DNA from: Pelargonium nanum
Lineage: Eukaryota > Streptophyta > Magnoliopsida > Geraniales > Geraniaceae
Assembly: GCA_036897485.1 (NCBI GenBank)
Contig: JAYMTF010000323.1
Location: 1 to 39,838 of the forward strand
Direction of reading: 5' to 3'
Length of the DNA stretch: 39,838 nt
Shown here: one piece after another, positions 1 to 13,023 of the stretch
How the letters are laid out: every line of letters starts with the position of its first letter
How positions within the stretch are numbered: position 1 is the first letter of the stretch
Made by a program: the position numbers and the translations under genes
The notes under the pieces: generated by a model
The model's input: the letters and a program-made list of their open reading frames with translations, nothing else
Told to the model about the DNA's origin: nothing
Databases searched by the model: none

Positions 1-975
1 TGGGCCAAAACATATACTAGCTTTTGATTGAGCCCAAACATTTACTATTGTTAATTAATATAAATGTAAGTTTTGGAATAGGGCATTGGGCAATTGGCCA
101 ATGTAGATTAATCACTTTACTTTTTTATGTGTGTCCGTGTTATGTTAATTTACAATATCTTTCACGTTTATATAAAATATGAATAAAATTTCAATTGTAA
201 AATTTATGTCTCACTCAACCGGTACATTCGAAATGGGTGGGCCTTTGAGCGAAGCTCTTTTTTTTTTTTTTGAACGATTGAGCGAAGCTCATTAGTTGAA
301 GTCATAATCTACATCATTGTAGACCATTTGTCTTTTTAATGATTTTAGACGAGATTTGAGCATTTTCATAATTTTTTTAAATTTGAATTTAAATATTATA
401 TTTGAATTAATAAAATAAATTATTTAATTTAAACTCCAAGGGTATGCTTTGCAGTTCAAAGTACTTTGTTACTTTTTTTAGTTATCCGTATATAACTTTA
501 TGGCTAAAACCAAAAGAAATTTTTTGACTGCGACCAACCGATGTGGGGTACGTTTTTAAGATTGATTAGTAAAAAAATATGGTCGAAGTGGGCAAAAAAA
601 TTAGATATTACCATATAAAAAAACATTATGACCATTGAATAAAAAAATTTGGCTTACCCTTCAATTTCATTCTGGCTCCGCCGCTGACCAACCTCGCAGA
701 AGCTTATCCTACACTCATACTTGAATACGAACGAGTAAAGCTTTTGAAAGGGTTTCTCTGAAATTCTCTTGGTATAGTATCAAGATAATTGACGTGCTTT
801 GTACAACTGCGCGCGTACAGACCATTCTAATCGATAGTACTCAACCAAATGACAAACTTGAGAATGTGTAAATAATTTTTTGTTGTTGATTATAACCATT
901 TGTTCATATAATAATATACAAACAGAAGCAGTGTAAATAAATGTTTGGATATATGAATCAATACCAATTATTTTC
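1..975. other. Gene-free left flank, downstream of D27L1
   Basis: No coding exon is visible. The stretch is AT-rich. A short repeated GAGCGAAGCTC motif flanks a T-tract near 248-291. The block around 600-690, read on the minus strand, resembles a dispersed plant repeat containing a 'cggcggagccaga' core, but I cannot place it in a family. The part nearest 975 should include the 3' UTR and polyadenylation region of the minus-strand D27-like gene. Confidence 0.5.
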
Positions 976-2881
976 CTAAGCCTGTGGACATTGCACTATA
1001 TCTATACTTCTTGCAGCTTCTCGCCGTCGTGTTGCATTAGGGCATATTTGCAAACAAGGCTCCTTGAGGGCATTGTCATGTTCAGGCAGTGGAGGAAGAA
1101 CCCCAAACTTCAACTGCCATACCTCACATGATTAGAAACTTAGTGGCCAAACCTCAAATATCAGGAACCCAAGTACTTGACACAACCATCTTCTCAGTAT
1201 ATGCTGAATGGTTAAAAAAGGGTCAAAATCCAAAATGCATTTTAGGACTCAACTTTCAGATGATCTCTAACTTGCTAATGTAGAATGTTAAAATACTTCT
1301 ATTGACTATAGTTGGCAGGCAGTGAACAATGGGTCTTGAATGTTCTGTTTTGGTTAGGATAAAACTCTCTAAATTACATAACAACTCAATTCTTTTCATC
1401 TAAATTTAACAATCGGTCTATAATCCAAAAGGGGGTGTTTACCGGGAAACAAATAGTCGTGGCAACAAGAACAAGGTATGGTGGGAAGGACAGTATGGTT
1501 ACAATCACTTGCCACTTATTGTCAAAATTCATTCTTGTCAGATTTTCTTAGTAAGATAAGGGACTTTCCTAGGATTACCTTGCAGCTATAGTCAGTGAAG
1601 TTTGGTTCCATTAGTAAAGGAACCCCCCAATCATCCGTGAAGAATTCCTGTGAAAACAAGAACATGCAAAGTTTTACGGATAAGAAATACCAGCAAACAA
1701 CATGACGTCTGTTTAAGAGCTCGGATATATACTTTGAGCACCACTGACCTGTGCTGGAAGTTTACAGGTATTGATACATATTCCTACACATTTGCTTTCC
1801 TCCAAGTACTTGCATCTTTGTACAAACACCTAGTGAAAGATCAAATTATCTGTTAGTAAATGAGCTTTATGTATCAGATGAGGTAAAACTCAAAATATTA
1901 ACTACCTCGCTTTGGCATGAAGTGCCATCAGCAAGATCAATAGAATTCACAGTGCATGGACCCATAAGCCATTGACAGGTTAGTGCAATCCACCTTGCTT
2001 TCATAACCATCAGGAATACGCATCAAATAACAAAACAAACTCTAAAGAAAACCCGCAAATAGTTCACTCGCCAACCATCAGGAATATGCATCAAATAACA
2101 AAACAAACTCTAAAATAAAACCCGCAAATAGTTCACTCACCAACCATCATAGGAGCTATTTTTCCTCCTCCTATAGGAGCTATGTGCAGTTTATACAGCT
2201 CGGACACAAATGGAGGTAATATGGATCTCATTATCCGAATCTGCCATTTCCATAAAAGCAATTGCATTTCATTTTTCAAACAAAAAAAATACCTAAATCA
2301 GGATAATTATGCAAGTGAGAAAGCTACAAGCTTGATACATACAACAGAATCCTTAGTATCGGAATTGGTCGCGCCCTTCTTCATTAATCTATTGGCTACT
2401 TCAATCATCCCCTCATATCCAGCCTTACTTGAATCCCACCCAACTTCCTGTTAGCCCTTGAAATAACACCAACAACCCAAATCTTCCTGATTGTACCAAT
2501 TCGAGATTGCAAATTGTTAGCTAAGGTTAATTGTAGAATTGAATCGAAACTCACCTTCACCAATTTGTTCCGGAACAAATCGAGTAACAGATCGTCGAAT
2601 ACTCCAGGCTTGTATTCAATTTTGGGACTCGAATCTGTAGAAGATTTCTGCTGAAACGGAAACATTTGTGGAATTAGAACTAGATTTGAAGTTTGATATG
2701 CATAAGCAGAACATTAATTGAATCGAACCGGTTCAGATTGAAGAAGAGAGCAGGAGACGGAAAAGGTTCTGAGCATTGGGCGGCGGTGAGGCTTTGGAGC
2801 TGACTCGGACACATAGAGAAGACGAGACGGTGACGGTGACAGAGGAGCTACTGCAACAGCAAGAATAGCCACTGCCTTCAT
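976..2881 (-). CDS. D27L1: DWARF27-like beta-carotene isomerase (D27L1 type), chloroplast
   Basis: Eight exons on the minus strand: 2881-2729, 2650-2555, 2447-2343, 2240-2141, 1997-1906, 1829-1749, 1647-1579 and 1113-976. They total 834 bp (277 aa) and all junction phases agree. The first ~50 residues are Ala/Ser/Arg-rich like a plastid transit peptide. The core carries hallmarks of the D27 family (DUF4033): YKPGVFDDLLLDLFRNKLVK, then EVGWDSSKAGYEGMIEVAN, LYKLHIAPIGGGK, LTCQWLMGPCTVNSIDL, a Cys-rich CKYLEESKCVGICINTCKL, GVPLLMEPNFTDYSC and KEPCLQICPNATRRR. D27 proteins are iron-dependent plastid enzymes that isomerise all-trans to 9-cis beta-carotene for strigolactone synthesis. The GVFDDLLL/PLLMEPNF wording fits the D27-LIKE1 branch better than canonical D27, so the product may be a broader carotenoid cis/trans isomerase. 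The start is the first ATG of exon 1. All visible donors are GT. Intron 4 is a tandem duplication that includes a copy of the donor site. Confidence 0.93.
2007..2143. repeat. Two-copy tandem repeat (68/69 bp) forming D27L1 intron 4
   Basis: Copies at 2007-2074 and 2075-2143 differ at only a few positions. On the gene's strand each copy runs from near the exon 4 donor through the intron body. The real donor is gtgagt (2140-2135). The internal copy has gcgagt (2071-2066), preceded by the same exon-like GATGGTTG. The 143-bp intron is therefore almost wholly two units. Confidence 0.9.
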
Positions 2882-5800
2882 CTCATTCGCTACCTTTGGG
2901 AGATGATTTTGCTACTTCTGGATTTGAAACCGACAATATATTCAACGCGAAAAGAGTGGGAAGATAACGTGCGGAAGAAGGTAGCCAAACGGACACGGGG
3001 TGTTTCATGCTTGGCATATGAGTATATGACTATAACCACTTTTGTATGATCCAAATTCGCTCCATCAAATCATTTTATTTTGAGCAATGCTATATGTACA
3101 AAATTTTGAACAATTTTTTTACAAAATGATGTGTCATTCAGTTATATATAACACATCAAATATTTTGATGATGAGTTGGACGAATTACAATATGTGTTAT
3201 AACCCGGGCGCTCCGCGCCAAAAATTCATGGGAGAAGGTGATATCATATGTGTCGGGTTACTATTAGTTTAAACTTAATATTGAGCCATAAAAATAAAAA
3301 ATAGTGTTTGCCACATAGACTACCATATCATTTTGTACACCAAAATTTGGGACGAATAACAGTTTTCTTTTATTTAGGTAAAAAAAATCCAATTTAATCC
3401 ATGAATTTTTGTGTTTCAATTCAATTTGACCCCTAATTTTTTTAAAGTAAAAATAGTAACTGAACTTTCGCGTTTTAACCCATGGTCCCTGAACTTTCAA
3501 ATATTGACCAAAAATGGTCATTTATCTTAGAGCTTATATCAAAACGAAAAGGAAACAAAAGTAGCTCAATCAGGTGAATTTGTTATATTCGACAATTTGA
3601 CTTTCGAAGAGTAATTCATACTTTTGACATCCTTAACAATTTTGTATGAGGTTTAGGTTTTCACAAGATTAATTTGTATAGAACTTCTCGAGCTTTACAT
3701 AAAGATCATTATTGCACAATTGGATTTAATTTGGTTAGTAAACAACCTTTCAAATTTAGTGAAACTTGGCAGTTTCGCCCTAGTGCAAATGTTTTGTATT
3801 TCAGTTCGGATTAGGAGAATCATCTCATTATTAATAGAGGTACTTATTTGAGAGTCTGATTTAACCATTATTATATAGAGAATATAGTTCCTAAATAGTT
3901 GCGAGAATTGAGGGGATATTTCGACACAAACATAAAAGTGTGTAAAACTCCTATTTAGAACTAGCACTTTTTTTTACGAATGGAGCTAGCACTTTAGTGT
4001 TCGAGTTTTGTGGAGTTTCTTATTCATTAATCGTCTTCGAATAGATACTTGGAGTTTGAGTGGACTACTATATATATATAAAGGCGGCATTTTTTTGGGA
4101 ATCACTCAAGTGATTGAAGTTTTGTAAAGCAAGCACTCTAAAAAATAAATAATTGTAAGTCAAATTCGTAAAGTGGTCTGAGATACGAAAAAAATTATAT
4201 TTCGCTGTCATGATTTTGATATTCTACCAACACTTGGTGATGTTACCAGCCTAACTCCTTACATTCTGTCCTAACTCTTCGAGCCAGGTCAGGATAGCTT
4301 GGTTTATGGATTAGTTTTAGGGAGTTAGGACTTGAAGGTAACTCTTAAGAGCTAGTTCTTGGAACTCTAAAATGTAGAAGGTATGAGCCTTAAGTTGGTA
4401 AAATTTTGACTAATAAATTGGTGGAGAGTTGTAGTCCATCGCAAGGAGCAATCGTAAAACACACTCAAAATAGAATTTGGATTTGGCACAAATCATCCCT
4501 AAATATCCGACATGAGTTGGGTCGCATCAAAACTTAACTAGCATGTAATGTCTGGTCAATGGTGTGCATGTTGACATCACGCATATCTCATAAATATTTC
4601 ATCCTAATGGCAATTTAGACTTGGAGCGCGCCACATCAATCATGTGTTGTTACAAAGTCGTGGGCTATCGAAGAGTGGTTTGAATGATGTCACGCTCCTA
4701 TATGCAAGGACTAGTGATGTTGACATGATGTTCATGGTCGTGGCTCCTCTTTTTTGTTTGTGTTGGTACAATTGTGATTGTTCTGTCTTCGTGTATTGAT
4801 ATAATTATTTTTCATGAATTTCAATATGAACTCTTTTCAAGTCCATATTGCCCCAGTTTCTTGTTGGCCTAGTTTATCTTTACTTGAAGTTTCATATTTC
4901 GTTGTATCGATCAGCTTGTTTGGACACATGTCACTCTTTTAGTGGTTGAAATACTTATACTTATAAAAATTTGTGTGCATCGTCAACCACTTCAATCATA
5001 TAAAATATCTAAGGTTTTTGTTTTTTAATGTGCATGGTATCCAGAATTGAGAAGACAACGGTGTCGATCTATATAATATATTGATAGGCCAAATGTTTTG
5101 GGACCCATATATTAAATGTCATAAATCATAATGTCACCCTATAAATATGGGAAATTTAAACCTGGCATGGAATGGAGATGTTGACATTTAATTGTAATAC
5201 ATATGAATATTGTGTATCTATCTGTCTTCATACGGCAAGAACTGGAATCGAAGGCTCAGGCTGATCCATGCATGAGTCGGCTAGCGATCATAATTCATAT
5301 GTATGACCCCATACATGAATTGTATTTCTAGGAATCAAAGGAACATGATAAAACTCATGGTAAGCACCAGTTTTGTTCCTATGCTGCATTTGTCTTCAAC
5401 CTACTTAATTTCTCTCCATTCCCATTCCCATCCCATCGGTTTATATATGTTGGGCTCCATCCATTTAACGAACCTTAGGCCTTACCTTACCCTTGTGCTG
5501 GATTAGATTCCCTTCTTATCATTAACATCGTCACAAGCTTCACTATGCATGGGACCAACAATTTAATTTTGAAAACAGTCTGAGGTTCAATGTTTATTAC
5601 AAATGTCAGGGGATTGTTTGAAATCTTGAACCTGCAAACGGATCTAAGTTACCAGAAAGCGCTACATGAATATCGATCACCGTTTTGAAACGTTTCTTTC
5701 CATAACGTGGAACGTTAAAGAATCAAATGAGGAATTATCCGTTTATGTTCAATTAATTATGTAATTACTAAAAAATAATGTTTTTTATGACATAAAAAAT

Positions 5801-7400
5801 ATATATGTAAAAAAAATTAGTCAAGTATTTTTTGGCTTATGCTAAGCCAAGCTAATAAGGTGATGACGCCTCATCAAATTTAATTGTGAATTGGTCGGGT
5901 AATGAATGAATTGATTGACCGATTTATATTACTTTCCATGAAGATGCATTTTTTTTTTTTTTTGAACGAATATTTATTTATTTATTTTTTATGAAATGGA
6001 ATATTTATTTTTTTATTCATTTGTGAAGAAAACATATAATTGAAATGGGAATCTCTTTTTAAGCATTAGGGGGTCCCAACATTAACAACAGCTCAATTAC
6101 AAATACAATTCCCACTTTAATAAGGTAATGCATATTGAAGAAGAAGATTATACAAAGCCAGCTATTAAGTGGTCCAATTCTTATGTGTGTTCTCTTTAGT
6201 TCTCCTTTCTTTTTCATTCATAATATATTATGGTTGGTGCATAACTTTATTATCATCTACTTGTCATCTAATCCATCATTCTCTATATTGTATCTATGAC
6301 TTAAAGTTTTGTCACTCCAACAGAAGTATTTATTGTTTTTCGGTTTTAATGGTTGCATAAATGTTAATTAAAAAGACTGATACTGAATTGAATTGAAACA
6401 AGAATGAACAACATTTTCAATGTTTTTGAGTACTAATTAGGATATATCATAAAGTTATACAATGACCGGCCCGAATGCACTTCTTCTGTTAAACTTTACC
6501 AATTAATATATACAGTAATATGTTGGACTATTATTTGAAAAACAAATTAATGCATTTTAAATATAATGGGATACATAGAGCAAGATGTGGAATTTAAAAC
6601 TAATTATGATTGTGTGCAAAGTTGTAGAGGGACCTGCTTGAGAAATGACAAGGACTAATCATTGCATGGAGAACCTTAAAACAAGAGTGGGGTTGGGTTT
6701 AATTTGAGTAACGAATTTAAGTGTTTGTTAAGTTTTTGAAGCTGACCTACCTACCTATAATTATGGCTGTGAATCATACATGTGTTAAAAGAGGCTTCAA
6801 AAGTTTCAGACGTTGTGAATCACGAACCAACACTAGGGTTACTACGTCGTGCCAAAGATCGAGAGCCATAAATTAAACACAAAGAGAGGTAAGGCAGTTA
6901 GGTTTTTAGTTTGTGTGAAAAGTTAAGAAAGATAAAACAAAGATCAGATTCTATGGTTGATGTTTTATTTTATTTGAGGTGTTGAACGTACAAACCAACA
7001 ACAAAAGTGAAGTGCTTTCCGTGGAATAGACGATTTGTCAAACAATATAAATTCATGTCGTGTGCCTTATATGCTTGTTTATTTTGTCTTGTACATACAT
7101 GATGATCCTACGAGCAAAAACTCTTGCAATACTAGAACGAAAAATTCGAGTCTCCAGCATAGTTACCCTAAAGAATTCAAACGTGATTCACAATAAGTCG
7201 TATCATAGCACATGATAATGTTCATCCTCAACCTTTAGGAGGTCACACAATCGTGTGACACACACGAATGATAGTGTAGAAGTGATTTAGACTTTGTATT
7301 CTACACACACGGTCGTGCACCAACTAGCTAGAAATGGTCGCGACTTAAGAAGGGGTCATGTGCGCGTAGGGTTCTCTAGCATTGGAGATGCCCCTTTCCC
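2882..7400. other. Long gene-free spacer, first part
   Basis: The first ~120 bp is the upstream region of D27L1. The rest has no ORF with recognisable protein similarity and no spliced gene that I could assemble. It is AT-rich with many homopolymer runs. Around 3260-3540 there is text typical of dispersed plant non-coding transposons (repeated 'ctgaactttc' and 'aatttgacc' wording on both strands). A perfect 7-bp hairpin GTCACAC-aatc-GTGTGAC sits at 7242-7259. I see nothing else that can be named. Confidence 0.5.
3081..3205 (+). mobile_element. Partial MITE-like sequence (left half)
   Basis: The segment starts 'gagcaatgctatatgtacaaa' style, then has 'acaaaatgatgtgtcatt' and 'gacgaattacaatatgtg'. 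This wording recalls a common plant MITE whose two halves are inverted copies. Only the left half is recognisable, and the matching right arm is not found downstream. The sequence changes abruptly at about 3200 into a GC-rich 'cccgggcgctccgcgcc'. Family name unknown; assignment is from memory of similar repeats. Confidence 0.3.
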
Positions 7401-10400
7401 TCTCATCCCTGTTTCATTAAACTTTAATGTTATAGGATAAAGCACGAAATTAGTTCCTAAGCTATGAAAAATAAACCAAATTAGCTCCTGTAGTTTGGAA
7501 TGAACCAAAACTCGTGTATTGAAAAGGAAAAGAAAGAGAGAAGAGAAAAAGTGGACCAAATAGTTCATTTCATCATCTGAACATTTGTTAAGCGTCAATT
7601 GTGTTGACGTAAATTTACACATCAATACAGATATATATGTTTTGGCTAAAAAAGAAACATTATAAATAGACGTGTATTTGTATCACCCTCAACTAATCTC
7701 AGACATAAAGTGTATTGGCCCATTATCTCCAATGACAACATATATAAATTAGGCCTCAACTCTAATAGTATGGGACTGAAAATGGAGTTGAAAGTTGAGT
7801 CTAAGCGTGTAGGTAGGTAAATATATGATGGTGATGAACAAGAAGTCAAGAACAATTGATAAATCTGCATTAACTGACTCTGGCATGCATTCATGGCTCT
7901 TGAATCATGAGCACATAAATAATTAGCATGGATCGAGATGGAGCTCCGTTTTGCATGCGTACGTACAGCAGCAACCATACATATATATAACATAATATGC
8001 ATGCATCCATTTCATAAAAGTTATGTATTTACATAATAGAAAGTATATATGTTGATGTTGCTTTAGGCTTTAGAGTTCCTTTACAGATTGTTTAATTAAG
8101 TGATGAAAAACAAAAGGTGATCACATGCATGGATGATGAAATTGATCGTAAAGCATGTGCTAGACCTAGACGTACCCTAATTTTAGTAAACTGGAAATCA
8201 AATGACCATATATATGGGAACTTATCATCTGCTCAGAGGTCTGAGGCTGCATATTTTATACATATAATGAATAGAGCATCACATGCATTGTTTTCTATAT
8301 ATAGATATATAGATATATGATTGTGGGTCTCACACCGACATGGGTATGGTTATCTATCAAATTTTGCATTGAAATTAGCAACTCCAATAATTTAATGATG
8401 TATATCTCAAAATGAACCACATCACTCTGTGTTGTATATCCATCACATTCACATTCAAGTCGGTTTTTCACCAAAAACATCATATTCGTCACTCATGTTG
8501 CTTCATCATCTATCTGCTCAATAATTACTCTTATTTTTTATTTGTCCACTGTGGATTCATGGTCTCATAAAGCAATCTTATAATTGAACAAATAATAAAG
8601 CAATTGAATTCACGACCAACTTTTCAAGCAAGTCTATGGACTATGAAATAGATGTAATACAAATGTTTATGTAAAATAATGGTCTCAGAGTGGACCTTGA
8701 TCACCTAACTGGCTAACTCAATCCTCACATGAAAGTTTTGACTTAACAGTGGCTGCAGATTCATGACATTTTCTAATTGTTAGTTAAGGGTTGCACTGAT
8801 TAGTAAACTACATGACAAATTGGGTACATTTGGAGTCAAACCAAGAATCAATTCACATCCATTTATAATTTATTAATCAGGGTTAGGTAGCAGTGGAGAG
8901 TTATGTGCTACTTTAACAAACACATTGACTTGTTAAATTATCTTTAATTATTTTAATAATGCACTATCACTCTGATCATATATACTATACAGGTTTACTG
9001 TAAAGGTAAATCCTGTCCAATACTCCAATTTCAACTCCAAGTTAAATATGATACTGCAGACTGCAGTGCGTTCAAAGGTTATTTATTTAGTAAGTTTTGC
9101 TGAAAACAATATTGTAACATCACAAGGGTAGATAGTTTAAAATAGGAAATATATGCATCCTGCTATTACTATACATACATTTTTTCATGTCAACATTGTT
9201 CAAGATAATTTTGTCCAGGGGACATCAGTCTGCACAAATAAGTGCACACAAAAAACTCTTATTTAGTTCTTGAACTTTCGCTTTTGATTTGATTTAATTT
9301 TTGAACTTTTAATTAGTCACCTATTAGCTTAAGATTTTATGTTGCAGTCAAATTTAACAAAATTGAAGATAAATTTTATGGTCGTGGTGCAATTGAGGTG
9401 ACACATGCGACCAATTAGGCAATCACGGGAAGGCAATGGTGGATTGGTCTAGGGAATGTGGTGATGCAAAGAGCCGTTGCAAGCGGCGGAGGCACTATTT
9501 GTGTGCAACCGCGATGCAGTTAGAACTTCTTTAGTTTTTTATAAGAGCATATAGAGAGTAAAGGAGAAATTTTTATCTCCAAATAACAACTTTTTTATTT
9601 TATTTTATCAAAACCAGATAGTAGACACTCATTATAGAAAAGATAGCATAGAAAACTCAATGAATTAATAAGAGATAGAAATTGAAGCTTAAAAAATTTG
9701 TTTGAGTTGAGTTTTGCTTTTTAGGTTGCTGTAAAATTGAAGCTTTATTGTGTTGGCTTGGGTTTGGATTTGGTTCGGGTAGAGTTTGGATTTGGGTTGA
9801 TTAGGGTTTTGATCTGAGTTGTTTGAATAGATAATTTTAGTTGTAATTTTTGGTTTGTTTTAAATTGATTATGAGTTGGTTTATTTATGAGTTTTTGAAA
9901 TTGATGATGGTTTGTTTGAAATGAACAGATTAATGAAAAAATTGAAAACCAAAAATAAGAAAATTTGAAAATTAAATGCAATTTCTGGTGAAACTTTGGA
10001 GTTTTTGTCAAAACATTGATGAACTTATTCTTGATGAAGAAGAAGGACAATTTTGGGATTTCAATTTTTTATCATGTGTTGACACATGACCTAATTATTG
10101 GCATATTCCGTTAAATGTAACTGACGGAATGGTTTGGTGAAAGTTCATGGTAGCCAAAATAGTAACAAAATATAGTTTAGGGTGTCCATGTGCAAAAGGT
10201 GTCAAGTTCATGATAGGTACGTGTAATTTCGCCTAATATAGTTACTTTTTTCTTGGTGTGATTCGAATGGGGATTAGTTTAGGTATAGTCAAATGGCTTA
10301 AAGGTGCATATCGCGAAAGTGCGAGCCTGCTCAGAAACTACATGGTTCAAAACCAGAAAAAAAAATTGTTATCCACTCAAACTCCACATATCCCTTTCAA

Positions 10401-11000
10401 AGACTCAATGAAAAAAAAGTCTTCATGAAACTCAAATCCTAGAGTGTTAGCTCTATAATAGAGTTTTATATTATTTCGGTTCCAAAAAATAACTCTTAAT
10501 TTTCATAATAATTGCCCCAATGATTTTTTTTTCCGAAAACACATCATTATGTTTTATATATATATATATATTCTTTTTTCATATTTGTCTCACTAAAATT
10601 TTATTTTTGACCCCATGGAATGTCTTTAAAAGAAAATTATTATTACCCCCAATAAGTTTTAAAGAAAAATTTGTTTAAGTGAGAGTTGAACATAAAATCC
10701 CTCCACCTAAATATTGAAAAAATATGGATCAAAGTTTTCCCCACAAAATTAACGGTTTGGATCTGTCCTGGCATAAACTAAATAATTAGAGAATGATTTG
10801 TGGTACAAATAATGTGGCAATTGTTTACAAAGGAGAACAAATGGTAGTGATAGTTTGATTATTAAGCATTATATTGAAGTGAGTTGTCATGCATGATTGG
10901 AGGCTGGAGGTGGAGAGAAGTAGCGTATAATCGTTTTCATGGTAGGTGCAACACAAGCATTTGGATCATGTGTCGTTCAAATTTCAAAAGATATGAGGTC
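7401..11000. other. Long gene-free spacer, middle part
   Basis: No gene was recognised. Segments at about 7430-7560, 9255-9350 and 10060-10230 contain the 'fell-silent transposon' wording seen elsewhere in the window (gaactttcg, ctgacggaatgg, gtgaaagttcatgg), suggesting old ends of non-autonomous DNA transposons, but I could not pair terminal inverted repeats. Minus-strand ORFs at 7646-8002 and 9745-10050 are low-complexity and look like chance ORFs. Short AT dinucleotide runs occur near 8295-8320 and 10557-10572. Confidence 0.45.
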
Positions 11001-11199
11001 TAGCTTTCACTAATGGAGAAGGAGAACCAGAACCAAACCCATGTTACCCACGCCGACACAACGTGTCCACCAAAAAACGGTGCTAAGGTCTATTCGGAGC
11101 AACTACCAACGTTGAATCACCATTAATGCATTTATCGATCATTAAACTGTAGTAAATATTATATTTATAAAATAAATCAAAAATTAAAAAATAGAATTG

Positions 11200-11530
11200 A
11201 GTAGAGAGGTGGGTGGGTGTGGGTCTGTGAAATCGTACTTTCCTTTCTATTCACTGTCGCTACATTCAACTCCGTGAATCTATCTCTGCAAATTCCAGAT
11301 TTCCATTTCCAATCCCGCGTTTCTGCCACTCACTACCTACATACAAACAAACAAACCATAGACTCACTCACGAGTCACATTCAATCACCACAGGATGGAA
11401 GGAAGAGGGTAAGCTACTGTGTTGCGCGTCCACACCGCACACCGTGAGTCCGCTCGATCACCGACAGGACGGGAGAGACGCGGACGAAGTGGGGTCCACC
11501 GACACCCAACTGTCGCTGGAAATTCTAAGA
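11200..11530 (+). other. CpG-rich, leader-like block of unknown role
   Basis: Between AT-rich flanks, this block has higher GC and many CpGs (especially 11420-11515). Its plus strand reads like a 5' leader: pyrimidine-rich text, then a short ATG GAA GGA AGA followed at once by a good donor, ggGTAAGC (11409 onward). No continuing coding exon can be seen. It could be an untranslated first exon of a distant promoter (for example an alternative QUA2 leader), a lncRNA start, or a gene remnant. No protein family is recognised. Confidence 0.3.
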
Positions 11531-12790
11531 AGTAAGAACCTCAAAAATAGTTATTGACCATATCATGTGATTATGTGACTGACACATTATGATTATATAA
11601 ATAAAACAACACGCGGCTCTTCATTTATTTAACCTAATTTCTTCAATACTGTAGTAGTAGTAGACTATTGTTTTTGTATAATTGTGAATCAGGGGTTGAC
11701 CAATGGATTGAAACCGGGAGTCTTGTGAATTACCAAATTGCCCTTCAATGCTTTACTCGATCTGTAACAGGCTAACAGCATTCAGCAGTCATCAATGAAA
11801 TGAAATGAATTGAAGGCATCAATATTTAAAAACCATAATAAAAGTAAAATGTTGGAGGAGCAATTAGTGTGTTTCGGGCATAGAAAAGCTGATAGTAATT
11901 AGGGTTGAAAATCTGTCTTCCCCACTTTCACCCAAAAGCCAAAAGCAATAAGGAAGTTCATTTTTCATTTCCTCACCTCTTGGTCCCGACATTATATATT
12001 CTTATACGTACGGAGTGGTAGATAAATATCAATATAAAAAATGCTTATAATAATCTCATCAAGAATCTATATTTTGATTAGATATTATTAAAAGATGTTT
12101 GAGATGGTAGAAAAATGTGGAGTTTGGAGATGAAAATGAAACTCCAATTGGGTTTGGGGATTGGGAAGTGCAAACTGTAAACTGTGAAACAATGAATGAG
12201 TGGAGTCAGTAGAATTAATTAATTTAAATACATAAATGCAAGCAGAGATGTGGTGTGGAGTGGAACGGAAAGGAGTTTCCGTAAATGGCGGCGCAAAGTC
12301 AAATATCATCCACCAAACAATCCAATTCAACATCTATCTCCCCAAATATATTACTCCAACGTATCATTATACTAATAATAATTTAATTAAATCATCAAAT
12401 TTCTCATTAATTTGAGGCAATTATAACATTCAATTAACTCATATTTATCCTAATAAATTTGAACTAAAGTAAACAATTAGTTGGATTCAAGGAGATTAAT
12501 AATTCAACATATTTTAATCAGCAAAAATATTTGATTTAATTTGAAGCTTTACAAACATAAATTGATTCATTTTTAACCAAGGGAATTGATTCATTTTAAT
12601 AATTATTTTTATTACAGAAAGTGTGAAAATGGGTCTGTATGCCTGGACGTCTACACTGAATTTTTTTGATATTTAATTCAAGTGTTACATAGAAAATGGT
12701 AAAAAAAAAAATGTGAGCACATTTATGGTTTATATCTGTCTGTTTGGCATTACTCGTTTGATAACTCATCATCATCACATTCACATTCAC
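11531..12790. other. Upstream spacer of QUA2
   Basis: AT-rich sequence without a recognisable gene. The last few hundred bases should contain the QUA2 promoter. A short CATTCA-type repeat occurs at about 12775-12792, just before a TATA-like element. ORFs here on both strands have no coding character. Confidence 0.5.
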
Positions 12791-12794
12791 ATTA

Positions 12795-12804
12795 TTTTAT
12801 ATAT
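12795..12804 (+). promoter_or_regulatory. TATA-like element of QUA2
   Basis: The sequence ttttatatat is followed 30-40 bp later by a pyrimidine-rich stretch (cctccttcctcccc, ctccctctctcactgctc) typical of plant leaders. It lies about 270 bp before the 5'-UTR donor at 13071. The placement of the start site near 12835 is inferred. Confidence 0.45.
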
Positions 12805-13008
12805 CACGAGCTTTGTCGTGATTGGATCGCTACAAAATCCTCCTTCCTCCCCTGCTTGCTTGCTCCCTCTCTCACTGCTCATTCTTCCAAGCAACACTCT
12901 TCAAACTTCAAACCAAAACCAAACAAAAAGAGAGATAATAGGAGCCATCGGAGGCAGCTGAAGAACAAGACACTCTCTTCTCTTCTCTTCTTTTCTCTGT
13001 GTGGCTTC

Positions 13009-13023
13009 ATGAATTCGCGCTGA
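13009..13023 (+). CDS. Four-codon upstream ORF in QUA2 leader (MNSR)
   Basis: ATG AAT TCG CGC TGA lies in the first, non-coding exon of QUA2. If transcription starts near 12835, it is the only ATG I see between the start site and the true QUA2 start, because the leader intron (13071-13673) removes the rest. Minimal uORFs of this kind usually allow reinitiation and may mildly lower translation. Whether it acts is unknown. Confidence 0.45.
   Translation: MNSR

Noticed and set aside
7646-8002. 118-aa minus-strand ORF
   Set aside because: No recognisable domain, repetitive AT-rich source DNA, no splice or promoter context.
9745-10050. 101-aa minus-strand ORF rich in Lys/Asn/Phe/Thr
   Set aside because: Low-complexity translation of T/G-rich simple sequence inside a repeat-like block; no family similarity.
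9240-10230. Possible complete foldback transposon similar to 32447-33601
   Set aside because: The right side has element-like wording, but I could not match it to an inverted left end, so no element was called.
10557-10572. TA dinucleotide run as a regulatory or origin-like site
   Set aside because: Ordinary microsatellite; several similar runs occur in the spacer.
11217-11447. 76-aa plus-strand ORF as a protein gene
   Set aside because: The text looks like an untranslated leader rather than coding sequence, and the ORF has no family resemblance; only the block as a possible transcript start is kept.
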